This document shows, piece by piece, positions 33,641-42,075 of a stretch of DNA of 64,000 nucleotides. Source of the stretch: Acidimicrobiaceae bacterium (GTDB lineage: Bacteria; Actinomycetota; Acidimicrobiia; Acidimicrobiales; UBA8190); NCBI GenBank assembly GCA_003151955.1, contig PLZB01000055.1:40535-104534 (forward strand), written 5' to 3'. The translations under genes and the position numbers were made by a program. The notes below the pieces were generated by a model. It had not been told where the DNA came from. It saw nothing but the letters and a program-made list of their open reading frames with translations, and did no database searches. The first letter of the stretch is position 1; each line of letters begins with the position of its first letter.

Positions 33641-34686
33641 GGCCGAGGGCCCCGGTAGTCGGAGGAGCCGGCCAGCTCGGCGGCCTGGGCCATGAGGTCG
33701 AGGACGATGGGTCCGAAGGCCTGGAGCTTCGGGGAGTCACCCGCCCGCTGGTAACCCTGCTCGAGGACGATGGCCAGCTTCCAGCGGGCCAGGACGATGT
33801 AGTAGTCGAGGTCGTCGACCTGGCGGCCGGAGATCCCGGCGTAGTGGTCGACGAGCTCGGACCGGCCCGGCATGGCGGTGAGATCGGCGTAGCCACCCTG
33901 GGCCTCCTCCGTGGAGGTGTCCTCGGGCCAGGAGGCCACCACCCAGGCCAGGTCGAGCTTGGGGTCGCCGATTGTCCCCATCTCCCAGTCGACGATGGCG
34001 GCGAGCTCGGCGGGGGCGCCGTGGCGGAACATGACGTTGGCGAACTGGTAGTCCCCGTGCATGAGGCCGGGGATGAAATCGAGGGGTCGGTGGTCGGCGA
34101 GCCAGGCGGTGGCCTCCTCCAGGCCGGGGAGGACCCGGCCCTTGATCCGGTCGAGGAAGATGGTCCAGCGGTCCACCTGGCGGTCGTGGAAGCCCTCGGG
34201 GCGGCCCAGGTCCTCGAGGCCCCGGGCCCGCCAGTCCACGGCCGAGAGCCGGGCGATGCCCTCGATGAGCTGGAAAGCGAGGCCGGGCCGGAGGGCGGGG
34301 TCCCCGAGGAAGGGCTCGGGCCAGTCGGGGCCGTCCATGGGGGACCAGCCATCGACGAGGCCCATGAGGTAGAAGGGCCGACCCAGGACGGTCGGGTCGG
34401 GGCAGAGAGCGAGGGCCCCGGTGGTGGGGACGTCGGTCCCGTCCAGGGCCTCGATGATCCGCCATTCCCGGAGGATCCCCTCGTCCCGGCCCTCCGGGGC
34501 CGAGGGGGGCGGGATCCGGAGGGCGGCCCGGAAGTCCCCCCGGGAGACGGCGAAGATGTGGTTCTGGCTCCCCCCGGAGAGGAAGGTCTGGTCGAGGGGG
34601 AGGCCCCTCGGGCCGAGGCCCCGGCTGTCCATCCAGGCGGCCAGCCGGCTGGAGTCGACAGCCGGGTCGGGTGGGGGGGCAGTCAA
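33637..34686 (-). CDS. APH-type phosphotransferase, ACAD10/11-like (probable hydroxyacyl-CoA kinase)
   Basis: The 349-residue kinase shows LSGGSQNHIFAV, the catalytic LMHGDYQFANVMF and metal-site IVDWEMGTIGDPKLDLAW. These match the APH domain fused to acyl-CoA dehydrogenase in mammalian ACAD10/11 and the separate LvaA kinase, which phosphorylate 4-hydroxyacyl-CoAs. The TTG start at 34686 overlaps the stop of the acyl-CoA dehydrogenase by 4 nt, reproducing the same pairing as two genes. Substrate range is inference. Confidence 0.85.
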   Translation of the reverse strand: MTAPPPDPAVDSSRLAAWMDSRGLGPRGLPLDQTFLSGGSQNHIFAVSRGDFRAALRIPPPSAPEGRDEGILREWRIIEALDGTDVPTTGALALCPDPTVLGRPFYLMGLVDGWSPMDGPDWPEPFLGDPALRPGLAFQLIEGIARLSAVDWRARGLEDLGRPEGFHDRQVDRWTIFLDRIKGRVLPGLEEATAWLADHRPLDFIPGLMHGDYQFANVMFRHGAPAELAAIVDWEMGTIGDPKLDLAWVVASWPEDTSTEEAQGGYADLTAMPGRSELVDHYAGISGRQVDDLDYYIVLARWKLAIVLEQGYQRAGDSPKLQAFGPIVLDLMAQAAELAGSSDYRGPRP

Positions 34687-35984
34687 AGGTTCCCGACCTC
34701 GAGGTCGAGGTAGGCGGCGTACTTCTCCCGGGCGGCGGCGAGCTTCCGGGGGCGGTGCTCGGTGGGCCAGCCGTCCTGGGAGGGGCGGTGGTCCCGGAGG
34801 ACCTGGCGGGCGACGGTGACCTTGTGGACCTCGGTGGGGCCGTCGGCGAGGCCGAGGATGGGGCCGGTGAGGAGCATCTGGGCGAGGGGGAGCTCGTTGG
34901 AGACGCCGAGGGCGCCGTGGACCTGGATGGCCCGGAGGACGATGTCGGTGATGACACCGGGCATGAGGGTCTTCACGGCGGCGATGTCCTTGCGGACCTT
35001 CCGGTAGTCCTGGTACCGGTCGATCGACCAGGCGGTCTGGAGGACGAAGAGCCGGAACTGGGCGAGCTGGGCGTAGGAGTCGGCGATGAAGCCCTGGACG
35101 AACTGCTTCTCGGCGAGGAGTCCGCCCTGGGTCTCCCGGCTGAGGGCCCGCTCGCACATCATGTCGAAGGCTCGGTTGCAGAGGCCGATGGTCCGCATGG
35201 CGTGGTGGATCCGGCCGCCCCCGAGCCGGGTCTGGGCGATGGCGAAGGCCTGGCCCTCGCCCCCGAGGAGAGCGTCGGCGGGGACCCGGACGTCCCGGTA
35301 GTCGATGAGGGCGTGGCTCCCCTCCCCAGGGGGCTCGCTCCCGAGACCGATGTTCCTGACGATCTCGACGCCTGGGGTGTCGGTGGGGACAAGGAACATC
35401 GACATCCCCTGGTAGGGGGAGACCTCGGGGTCGGTGAGGGCCATCACGATGAGGAAGGCGGCGGTCCGGGCGTTGGAGGAGAAGAACTTCGAGCCGTTGA
35501 TGACCCAGTCGTCGCCGTCGGGGACGGCTCGGGTGGTGAAGAGGGTGGGGTCGGACCCGGCGTGGGGCTCGGTCATGGAGTAGGAGGAGAAGCACTCCCC
35601 GTCGAGGAGGGGCTGGAGGTAGCGGGCCTTCTGGTCGGGGGTGCCGTAGTGGGCGATGATCTCGGCGTTGCCGGTGTCGGGGGCCTGGCAGCCGAAGACG
35701 ATCGGGGCCCAGCTGGAGCGGCCCAGGATCTCGTTCATGAGGGAGAGCTTGAGCTGGCCGTAACCATTCCCGCCCAGCTCGGGGCCGAGGTGGGAGGCCC
35801 AGAGGCCCCGGTCCCGGACCTCCTGCTTGAGGGGGTCGACGACGGCCCGGCGGCTGTCGTCGAGGGGAGTGAATTCGAGGCCGGGCCAGAGGAGGTCGAG
35901 GGGCTCGACCTCTTCGGCCACGAAGGCGGCGATCCAGTCGAGTTGGTCCTGGAATTCGGGATCCGTCTCGAAGTCCCAGGCCAT
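34683..35984 (-). CDS. Acyl-CoA dehydrogenase (ACAD11/LvaC-like)
   Basis: The 433-residue flavoenzyme has the ACAD signatures CFSSYSMTEPHAGSDPTLF and the later QVHGALGVSNELPLAQML with LADGPTEVHKVTVARQVL. It would take electrons from an acyl-CoA (or remove phosphate in the ACAD10/11-type reaction after kinase action). ATG 35984 has CGGAG 8 nt upstream. It heads the minus-strand operon with kinase and SDR and is divergent from the TetR-P450 pair; two operator-like repeats lie between. Confidence 0.9.
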   Translation of the reverse strand: MAWDFETDPEFQDQLDWIAAFVAEEVEPLDLLWPGLEFTPLDDSRRAVVDPLKQEVRDRGLWASHLGPELGGNGYGQLKLSLMNEILGRSSWAPIVFGCQAPDTGNAEIIAHYGTPDQKARYLQPLLDGECFSSYSMTEPHAGSDPTLFTTRAVPDGDDWVINGSKFFSSNARTAAFLIVMALTDPEVSPYQGMSMFLVPTDTPGVEIVRNIGLGSEPPGEGSHALIDYRDVRVPADALLGGEGQAFAIAQTRLGGGRIHHAMRTIGLCNRAFDMMCERALSRETQGGLLAEKQFVQGFIADSYAQLAQFRLFVLQTAWSIDRYQDYRKVRKDIAAVKTLMPGVITDIVLRAIQVHGALGVSNELPLAQMLLTGPILGLADGPTEVHKVTVARQVLRDHRPSQDGWPTEHRPRKLAAAREKYAAYLDLEVGNL

Positions 35985-36003
35985 GGGAAGGCTCCGTTCC
36001 CCG

Positions 36004-36045
36004 GATCCCGAATGTAGTGTTCCCCCGATCCGGAATGTCGTTCCG
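36004..36045. promoter_or_regulatory. Tandem operator-like sites between ACAD and TetR genes
   Basis: Two related sites begin 23 bp apart: GATCCCGAATGTAGTGTTCC (36004-36023) and GATCCGGAATGTCGTTCC (36027-36044). The second contains the inverted repeat CGGAA-TGTCG-TTCCG (36031-36045). They fill the short divergent promoter region and are the best candidates for binding of the adjacent TetR protein. Confidence 0.6.
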
Positions 36046-36085
36046 GCATTCAAGCACAGAGTTCCCCAAACCCGGAGGAAGCCGG

Positions 36086-36100
36086 ATGGCAGAGCGGTGA
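36086..36100 (+). CDS. Four-codon leader ORF (MAER) coupled to the TetR start
   Basis: ATG-GCA-GAG-CGG-TGA is preceded, 5 nt upstream, by a strong GGAGGAA Shine-Dalgarno. Its TGA overlaps the GTG start of the TetR gene (GTGA). The TetR start has no good ribosome site of its own, so ribosomes may load here and restart. Confidence 0.4.
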   Translation: MAER

Positions 36101-36747
36101 GGATCGGGGCCCTCCCCCAGGGGTCGCCCTCGCTCGAGGAGCGGGCCGTCGAGCGGTCGACGGCCGGCCTGGTGGCGGCCCGCCAGGAGGAGGCCCGGCT
36201 GCTGATGGAGGCCGGGAGGGTGGTGATGACCCGGCTGGGGACGAGCCGGCGGGTCACGGTGGCCGAGATCGTCCGGGAGGCGGGACTCTCCAACCAGGCC
36301 TTCTACCGGCACTTCGCCGGGAAGGACGACCTGGTGGCGGCCATCGTCGATGCCGGGGCCCGGCGGCTCCGTGGCTACCTGGCCCACCGGATGGCCGGGG
36401 AGGGGCAGCCGGCGGGGAAGGTCCGGGTCTGGGTCAGGGGGGTCCTCTCCCAGGCCACCGACGAGGAGGTGGCGGCGCCGACCCGGGCCATCGGCTGGAA
36501 CCGGAACATCCTGGCCGTCGAGGCCGACGGGGCCGCCCGGGATGCCGAGTCGCTGGTCTGGGCCCTCCTGGAGGAGCCTCTGGCCCGGTGTGGCCAGGGG
36601 GATCCCGAGGCGACGGCCTACCTGATCGGGAAGCTGGTCTTCGCCGTCCTGGTCGAGGCGCTCTGGTCCGAGGAGCCCCCGACCCGGACCCAACTCGACC
36701 TGGTCGAGGAGTTCTGCCTGGCCGCCGTCACGGGGGGGGAGCCGTGA
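36097..36747 (+). CDS. TetR-family transcriptional regulator
   Basis: The 216-residue protein has a TetR helix-turn-helix (VVMTRLGTSRRVTVAEIV, REAGLSNQAFYRHFAGKDDL) and a helical C-terminal domain. The GTG start at 36097 is inferred from the 4-nt overlap with a mini-ORF and from the frame; the good Shine-Dalgarno lies before that mini-ORF. It is coupled to a P450 gene by GTGA and diverges from the ACAD operon, so it probably represses both in the absence of a lipid-like ligand. Confidence 0.85.
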   Translation: MRIGALPQGSPSLEERAVERSTAGLVAARQEEARLLMEAGRVVMTRLGTSRRVTVAEIVREAGLSNQAFYRHFAGKDDLVAAIVDAGARRLRGYLAHRMAGEGQPAGKVRVWVRGVLSQATDEEVAAPTRAIGWNRNILAVEADGAARDAESLVWALLEEPLARCGQGDPEATAYLIGKLVFAVLVEALWSEEPPTRTQLDLVEEFCLAAVTGGEP

Positions 36748-37994
36748 CCGAGGGGGCCAGGGGAACGGGCCCGGTCGAGTTCGACCCCTTCTCGTCGGTC
36801 TACTTCGACGATCCCTACGAGACCTACCGGCGGCTCCGGGACGAGCGGCCCGTCTACCGGAACGACCGCTACGGCTTCACGGCCCTGTCCCGCTGGGACG
36901 ACGTGGTGGAGGCGTCCCGGAACTGGCAGACCTTCTCGAGTGCCCACGGGGTCGACCTGGCCACGCTGACGAGCGGCCGGAGGCCGGAGTTCGACAGCCT
37001 CATCATGATCGACCCCCCCAAGCACAACCGGCTCCGGGCCCTCGTGAGCCGGGTCTTCTCCCCCCGGGCCGTCAGCGCCCTGGAGCCGATGATCCGGGAG
37101 GTGGTCAGGGGGTTCCTCGACGAGCTCGGGGGGCGGAGCGGGTTCGACGCCGTGGCCGAGTTCTCGGGACCCTTCCCGGTCGAGGTCATCTCGGTCATGC
37201 TGGGAGTACCCCCGGCGGAACGGCAGCAGATCCGGCATTGGCTCGACCTGGTCCTGACCCGGGAGGAGGGCCAGATCGCTCCCGGTCGGGCCGCCCAGGC
37301 GGCCGGGCTCGAGATGGGGAGCTATTTCTACGAGCTGGTGGGCCGGAAGCGCCGGGACCCCGACGAGGGGATGATCAGCCGGCTCATCGAGGCGACGGTG
37401 GCCGACGAGGAGGGCCGGGAGGTGGCCCTCGACGACATGGAGATCGCCGGGTTCGTGGCCCTCCTCGGGGGGGCGGGGGCGGAGACGGTGACGAAGCTGG
37501 TGGCCAACGCCATCGTCCTCTTCGACAGCCACCCCGACCAGTGGGACGCCGTCCTCGGGGACCGGTCCCTGATCCCGGGGGCGGTCGAGGAGCTCCTCCG
37601 GTACCACCCCCCCTCCCAGTACCAGGGACGGTGGACCACCGAGGAGGTCACCCTCCACGGGGAGACGATCCCGGCCGGCCGGCCGGTGATCCTCATCACC
37701 GGGGCGGCCACCCGGGACGAACGGCACTTCGAGGACCCGGACCGGTTCGAGATCCTCCGGAAGCCGGAGCTGGCCCTCGGACTCGGCCACGGGGTCCACG
37801 CCTGCCTCGGGGCCGCCCTGGCCCGGATGGAGAGCCGGATCGCCATCGAGGAGTTCGGGGCCCGCTTCCCGGTCTTCGAGGTCGACCGGGAGGGGCTCCG
37901 GCGGGTGCAGATGGCAAACGTGGCCGGCTACTCCTCGGTGCCGGTGGCAGTGGGAAGGGGCCGGGAGTCCCGGGACCGGCCGACTGGAGGCTGA
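36744..37994 (+). CDS. Cytochrome P450 (soluble, bacterial class I type)
   Basis: The 416-residue monooxygenase has the I-helix GGAGAETVTKL, the E-x-x-R pair in VEELLRYHPP and the haem loop LGLGHGVHACLGAALAR (Cys about residue 352), where the usual leading Phe is Leu. It would hydroxylate a hydrophobic substrate with electrons from a ferredoxin; an [Fe-S] ferredoxin-like gene is at 51.1 kb but not adjacent. GTG 36744 overlaps the TetR stop. Linked to an ACAD/kinase/SDR operon, a role in oxidising a lipid or terpenoid chain is likely. Confidence 0.9.
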   Translation: MTEGARGTGPVEFDPFSSVYFDDPYETYRRLRDERPVYRNDRYGFTALSRWDDVVEASRNWQTFSSAHGVDLATLTSGRRPEFDSLIMIDPPKHNRLRALVSRVFSPRAVSALEPMIREVVRGFLDELGGRSGFDAVAEFSGPFPVEVISVMLGVPPAERQQIRHWLDLVLTREEGQIAPGRAAQAAGLEMGSYFYELVGRKRRDPDEGMISRLIEATVADEEGREVALDDMEIAGFVALLGGAGAETVTKLVANAIVLFDSHPDQWDAVLGDRSLIPGAVEELLRYHPPSQYQGRWTTEEVTLHGETIPAGRPVILITGAATRDERHFEDPDRFEILRKPELALGLGHGVHACLGAALARMESRIAIEEFGARFPVFEVDREGLRRVQMANVAGYSSVPVAVGRGRESRDRPTGG

Positions 37995-38124
37995 ACGCCC
38001 GGTGCCGGGAGGACCCCCACCACGATTGAGGGTCCGCTGGAAAAGAATTCTGTAACGCCGAGCGGCCGTCTGACGATAACGATGGTGGAGACGACATCCG
38101 GGGTGGTGTCGAGGAAGGGGCCAG

Positions 38125-38310
38125 GTGTCGGGCTGTGAAGGACAGCTCACCGTCCACGGTGAGGGCAGCGTGAGCTGCTCCGATCCCGCCTGCCTGGCCT
38201 CGGCCGACCTCGAGACGGTGATCGCCCGGCACCGGGCCTTCGCCGCCTGTCACGGCTCCGACCCCTGCGAGATCTGCAGCCGGACCCTCCTGCGACCTGC
38301 CGTCGTCTGA
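38125..38310 (+). CDS. Small cysteine-rich protein, 61 residues
   Basis: Six cysteines sit in C-x13-C-x4-C and C-x5-C-x2-C groupings ([22 protein letters not shown]), suggesting a bound zinc or disulfides. GTG 38125 follows AGGAAGGGG. I do not know the family. It stands between the P450 and the broken aldo/keto reductase; 37995-38124 holds only its promoter region. Confidence 0.55.
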   Translation: MSGCEGQLTVHGEGSVSCSDPACLASADLETVIARHRAFAACHGSDPCEICSRTLLRPAVV

Positions 38311-38331
38311 GCCGATCCGGGAGGTAGGGTC

Positions 38332-38348
38332 CCTCCCCTCGGGGGAGG
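38332..38348 (+). other. Hairpin before the aldo/keto reductase Shine-Dalgarno
   Basis: CCTCCCC (38332-38338) pairs with GGGGAGG (38342-38348). It follows the small Cys-rich gene and overlaps the start of the GGAGGAGGAGG ribosome-binding stretch of the next gene, so it could terminate the first or mask the second. Confidence 0.35.
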
Positions 38349-38362
38349 AGGAGGGCCGACCG

Positions 38363-39309
38363 GTGGAGCGACGGATGCTCGGGAGCTTGGAGGTCTCGGC
38401 CCTGGGGCTGGGATGCATGGGGATGTCCTTCGCCTACGGAACGGCCGAGAGCCGGGACGAGGACCGCTCGATCGCCACTGTCCATCGGGCCCTCGACCTC
38501 GGGGTCACCCTCCTCGACACCGCCGACGCCTATGGCCCCCACCACAACGAGCGGCTCCTGGGCCGGGCCGTCGCCGGCCGAAGAGACGAGGTCGAGCTGG
38601 CCACTAAATTCGGCCTCCTCTCCGGGGAGCCCGGCCGCCGCGTCGACGGCCGGCCGGAGCGGGCCGGGATCTGCTGCGATGCCTCCCTGGAGCGGCTCGC
38701 CGTCGACCACATCGACCTCTACTACCTCCACCGGGTCGACCCCCTCGTCCCCATCGAGGAGACAGTCGGGGCCATGGCCGAGCTGGTGACGGCCGGGAAG
38801 GTCCGCCACATCGGGCTCTCCGAAGTCACCGGGGACACCCTCCGGCGGGCCCATGCCGTCCACCCGGTCACGGCCGTCCAGAGCGAGTACCCGCCGCCGC
38901 CGACCTCCGGGTCGGAGTCGTCGCCTACAGCCCCCTGGGTCGGGGCTTCCTGACCGGCTCCATCACCTCCCTGGCCGACCTGCCCGAGGGGGACTGGCGC
39001 CGGATGAATCCTCGGTTCAGCGAGGAGAACATCGCCGCCAACCGGTCCCTCCTGGCCCGGATCGAGGAGCTCGCCGTTGAGAAGGGGGTCACCCCGGCCC
39101 AGCTGGCCCTGGCCTGGGTGCTGGCCCGTGGGTCCTCCGTCGTCCCCATCCCGGGGACCACCAGTCCGGCCCGCCTGGAGGAGAACGCCGCCTCCGCCGA
39201 CCTCGTGCTCAGCGAGGAGGAACTGGCCCGGATCTCCGAGGCCGTCCCAGCCGGATCGGCGGCCGGGACCCGCTACCCCGAGGAGATGATGGGCTACGTG
39301 AACAGCTGA
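38363..39309 (+). pseudogene. Aldo/keto reductase, internal deletion and frameshift
   Basis: The first part (to about 38892) is a normal [13 protein letters not shown], the catalytic Asp/Tyr in LLDTADAYG, Lys in LATKFG and the LYYLHRVD strand, to VQSEY. The frame then changes to reach [19 protein letters not shown] and continues normally to EEMMGYVNS. About a dozen residues usual at this point (S-L-W-x-R-D...) are missing at a CCGCCGCCGCCG run. Either a real deletion or an assembly fault; as written no full enzyme is made. Confidence 0.75.
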
Positions 39310-39326
39310 CCATCCGCTGGCCAGCT

Positions 39327-39791
39327 TCAGGCCGGCGCCGCTCCGGGCCGGGACCGGAGGACGGCCAGGGCCTCGTCGGCGTGCCGGTCGGTGTCGAACT
39401 CGCTGTGGATGGCGGCGAGGACTCTCCGGTCGGTATCGATGACGAAGGTCGTCCGCTTCGTGAAAGGGAGACCCGGTCGCTTCACTCCGAACAGCCGGGC
39501 CACCGTTCCCCCCTTGTCCGAGAGGAGGGGATAGCCGAAGGAATGCTTGGCCGCGAACCGCTGCTGCCGTTCCACCGAGTCGAGGCTGATCCCGATGGGC
39601 TGGGCCCCGAGGGTGTCGAAGTCCTTGGCGAGGTCCCGGAAGTTGCAGCTCTCGGCCGTGCAGCCCGGGGTCATGGCTCTGGGGTAGAAGAAGAGGACCA
39701 CCGGACCGTGGAGGAGCTGCTCGGTGAGTCGGAGGGGCTTCCCGTCGTCGGCGGTCAGTTCGAAGTCGGGGACGAGATCGCCGGTCTGCAT
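39327..39791 (-). CDS. bcp: Peroxiredoxin, BCP/PrxQ type
   Basis: The 154-residue thiol peroxidase has the BCP pattern: peroxidatic Cys in TPGCTAESC (about residue 44) with the resolving Cys five residues later. It reduces hydroperoxides in the cytoplasm. ATG 39791 follows TAGACT (minus strand, 39799-39804) by 7 nt, a leaderless layout. Confidence 0.88.
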   Translation of the reverse strand: MQTGDLVPDFELTADDGKPLRLTEQLLHGPVVLFFYPRAMTPGCTAESCNFRDLAKDFDTLGAQPIGISLDSVERQQRFAAKHSFGYPLLSDKGGTVARLFGVKRPGLPFTKRTTFVIDTDRRVLAAIHSEFDTDRHADEALAVLRSRPGAAPA

Positions 39792-39965
39792 GATCCGGAG
39801 TCTATGGAGCCCTTGTCCCGACTCGTCCCCAACTCACCCTCAGGCGCCTCCCCCGCGCCCAGAGGAGCCAACACATTCCCCTCATCACCGCCTCACAGGG
39901 GCAACACCCCCCGGCCCGATCCTGTCTCCAGGGTTCCGCGAGGGCCCGTCGACAAGGAGGGGACG

Positions 39966-40832
39966 ATGGAAGAGCTGCAGGCACGGGGAAGAAGGGCCTG
40001 GCGCCACGCCGGGCCCGGGACTCGGATCTGGTGGGCGGCGGCCGGGACCGTCGCCCTGGCCGGGGCCATCGTGGTGGGCTCGACCGCGGTGGCCGCCGCC
40101 TCCCGACACACGGCACCGTCCACCTCCGCACCGACCCCAACGGTCCCGGCGGGGTCGTCGGATGGCATGTCGGGCATGTCGGGCATGGCCGGCATGGCCG
40201 GCATGGCCGGATCGAGCGGATCGACCGGGACGAGCACCAACGGGATCTGCCCCGACGTCACCGGGGCCACCCGGATGGCCGACGGGATGCTCATGGCCCC
40301 GGTCCCGGCCGGGCCACCGACGACCGCCCAGCAGGCCGCCGCCGCCCAGCTCGTGGCCCAGACGACCCAGGACATCGCCGGGTACTCGAGCCTCTCGGCG
40401 GCCCAGGCGGCCGGCTACACCCCCGCCACCCGGACGACGGGGACGCTGGTCCACTACGCCAACTGGGACACGGTCAAGGCCGGGGACGTCCTCGACCCCG
40501 AGCATCCCTCGGCCCTCATGTACGTGAACTCGGTGGACGGACCGGTCCTGGTCGGGGCCATGTATCTCGGCCCGGGTCCCTGCCAGCCCGGGCCGGACGT
40601 CGGGGGGTCGCTGACCCAGTGGCACGCCCATTCCAACCTCTGCCTCAGGGGTGACCACCAGGTGGTCGGGAAGACCTCGGCCGGCGGGAGCTGCACGACG
40701 GGGAGCCACAACACCAGGACCTACTTCATGCTCCACGTCTGGACGGCCCCCTCACTGCCGGCCTCGGACCAGTTCCAGGCCGACCTGCCCATGTCGAGTT
40801 TCAGCCGGATCGCCGGAACGGGACGGCCGTGA
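39966..40832 (+). CDS. Membrane-anchored Met-rich extracytoplasmic protein, possibly metal-binding
   Basis: A single transmembrane anchor (WWAAAGTVALAGAIVVGSTAVA) is followed by a linker with a MSGMSGMAGMAGMAG run (about residues 68-82), as in copper-handling proteins. The exported domain contains HYANW, LTQWHAHSNLCL and paired cysteines (GPCQPG, GGSCTTG), which could bind metal. Function is not known; similar domains occur in unidentified actinobacterial surface proteins. ATG 39966 has AAGGAGG upstream. The next gene is a broken membrane protein overlapping by 4 nt. Confidence 0.75.
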   Translation: MEELQARGRRAWRHAGPGTRIWWAAAGTVALAGAIVVGSTAVAAASRHTAPSTSAPTPTVPAGSSDGMSGMSGMAGMAGMAGSSGSTGTSTNGICPDVTGATRMADGMLMAPVPAGPPTTAQQAAAAQLVAQTTQDIAGYSSLSAAQAAGYTPATRTTGTLVHYANWDTVKAGDVLDPEHPSALMYVNSVDGPVLVGAMYLGPGPCQPGPDVGGSLTQWHAHSNLCLRGDHQVVGKTSAGGSCTTGSHNTRTYFMLHVWTAPSLPASDQFQADLPMSSFSRIAGTGRP

Positions 40833-41406
40833 CCGGGGCCCCGGTCCGGCAGGGTCACCCTCCGGACCATCCAGGTGGCCCTGGGGGGGGTTCTGGCTCA
40901 TCGACGGGATCCTCCAGCTCCAGCCCGGGATGTTCGGAACGGGGTTCGTGAACGGGGTCCTGGCTGCGGCCAGCCAGGGCCAGCCGGCCTGGCTGGCCGG
41001 ACCGATGGACGTCGTGAACCACCTCATCGCCCTCCAGCCGGCCGGTTGGAACATGGTCTTCGCCGCCCTCCAGCTCCTCATCGGCCTGGGCCTCCTCTTC
41101 CGGACCACCGTCAAGGAGGCCCTCCTCCTCTCCTTCGCCTGGGTGGCCGGGGTCTGGACCCTGGGGGAGGGAATGGGTGGGATCCGGACCGGTTCGCCGG
41201 GCCGGCGCCTTCCTCGTACCTGGGGCCGCCCTCTCCCTGACGTTCTGGGTGGTGGGCCAGTCACTGGGGGGATTTTTGGGGGGATGGCGACCGATCCGAA
41301 CAGGGGTCCCCTCTTCGTCCTCCTGGCCCTGGCCCTCTTCCCCAACCGGACCATCCCGAGGCGCGGGCGACGGCGCCACTCCCCCCGGTCCTGGCCAGCC
41401 GGATGA
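40829..41406 (+). pseudogene. DoxX-like/polytopic membrane protein broken by several frameshifts
   Basis: Pieces of one membrane protein occur in three frames: RVTLRTIQVALGG, then FWLIDGILQLQPGMF...LLLSFAWVAGVWTLGEGMGG, then AGAFLVPGAALSLTFWVVGQSLGG, then PLFVLLALALFPN. Changes fall at or near G runs (8 G at 40883-40890; another near 41270-41285). GTG 40829 overlaps the previous stop, so it was the second gene of that operon. Homopolymer error must be excluded. Confidence 0.7.
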
Positions 41407-41454
41407 GGACCTAAGACCCTGGCCCGATCGGTCCCCCCGGACGAAGCTGGCAAT

Positions 41455-42072
41455 ATGACCGGGAGATTCGACAAGGCGTTCCAGGGACTCCGGGCCACCG
41501 GGGCCAGCGTCGCCACCCATGAGGTCGTCGAGGCACTCAGCCGCCACGGCCGGGAGGAGGGTGAGCTCCTCGAGCGCTACCGGCGGTTCGTCCAGGAGGC
41601 GGAGTCACCGGCGGCCAGGTACCTGGTCCAGTTGATCCTCGAGGACGAGGAGCAGCATCACCGGATGCTCGAGGAGCTGGCCAACACCATCGCCTGGGGT
41701 TGGGTCTCGGGGACGCCCCAGGACGTCGTCCCGGTCTCCCCCTGGGGGACCGGCCGAGGTCCCCTCGTGGGGGAGACCCGGGCCCTGCTCCGCTACGAGC
41801 TGAAGGACCGGACCGAGCTCCGGCACCTCCGGCGGCGGCTCCGGTCCTACGGGGACGTCCCCCTCTGGGGGCTCCTCGTCGACCTGATGCGGTCGGACAC
41901 CGAGAAGCACATCGACATCCACCGGTTCATCCTCCGGCACAGCTCCGGAGGTCGACCCACCCTCGGCGACCGGCTCCGGAGCGCCCTCGTCAGGCGGGCC
42001 CCCCGGAACGCGACTCTCCCGGCTGGGCCGGCTCCCCCGGAGACGGTCCAGGCCACCCGGGTCGGCGTCTGA
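41455..42072 (+). CDS. Ferritin-like (rubrerythrin-type) four-helix protein
   Basis: The 205-residue helical protein has E-x(6-7)-spaced acidic pairs and two iron-type motifs, LILEDEEQHHRMLEEL and RSDTEKHIDIHRFIL, the E-x-x-H pattern of ferritin-like diiron proteins. It could store or oxidise iron; it has no signal peptide. Peroxiredoxin and Met-rich protein genes nearby fit a metal/oxidative-stress setting. ATG 41455. Confidence 0.7.
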   Translation: MTGRFDKAFQGLRATGASVATHEVVEALSRHGREEGELLERYRRFVQEAESPAARYLVQLILEDEEQHHRMLEELANTIAWGWVSGTPQDVVPVSPWGTGRGPLVGETRALLRYELKDRTELRHLRRRLRSYGDVPLWGLLVDLMRSDTEKHIDIHRFILRHSSGGRPTLGDRLRSALVRRAPRNATLPAGPAPPETVQATRVGV

Positions 42073-42075
42073 CCG

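Noticed and set aside
31428-34352. A 974-residue minus-strand protein
   Set aside because: Its N-terminal half is the shadow of SDR and kinase genes in another frame; only the DUF222-HNH part is real.
36744-37994. Antibiotic biosynthesis cluster around the P450
   Set aside because: No polyketide synthase, NRPS or other core biosynthetic gene is present; catabolic partners fit better.
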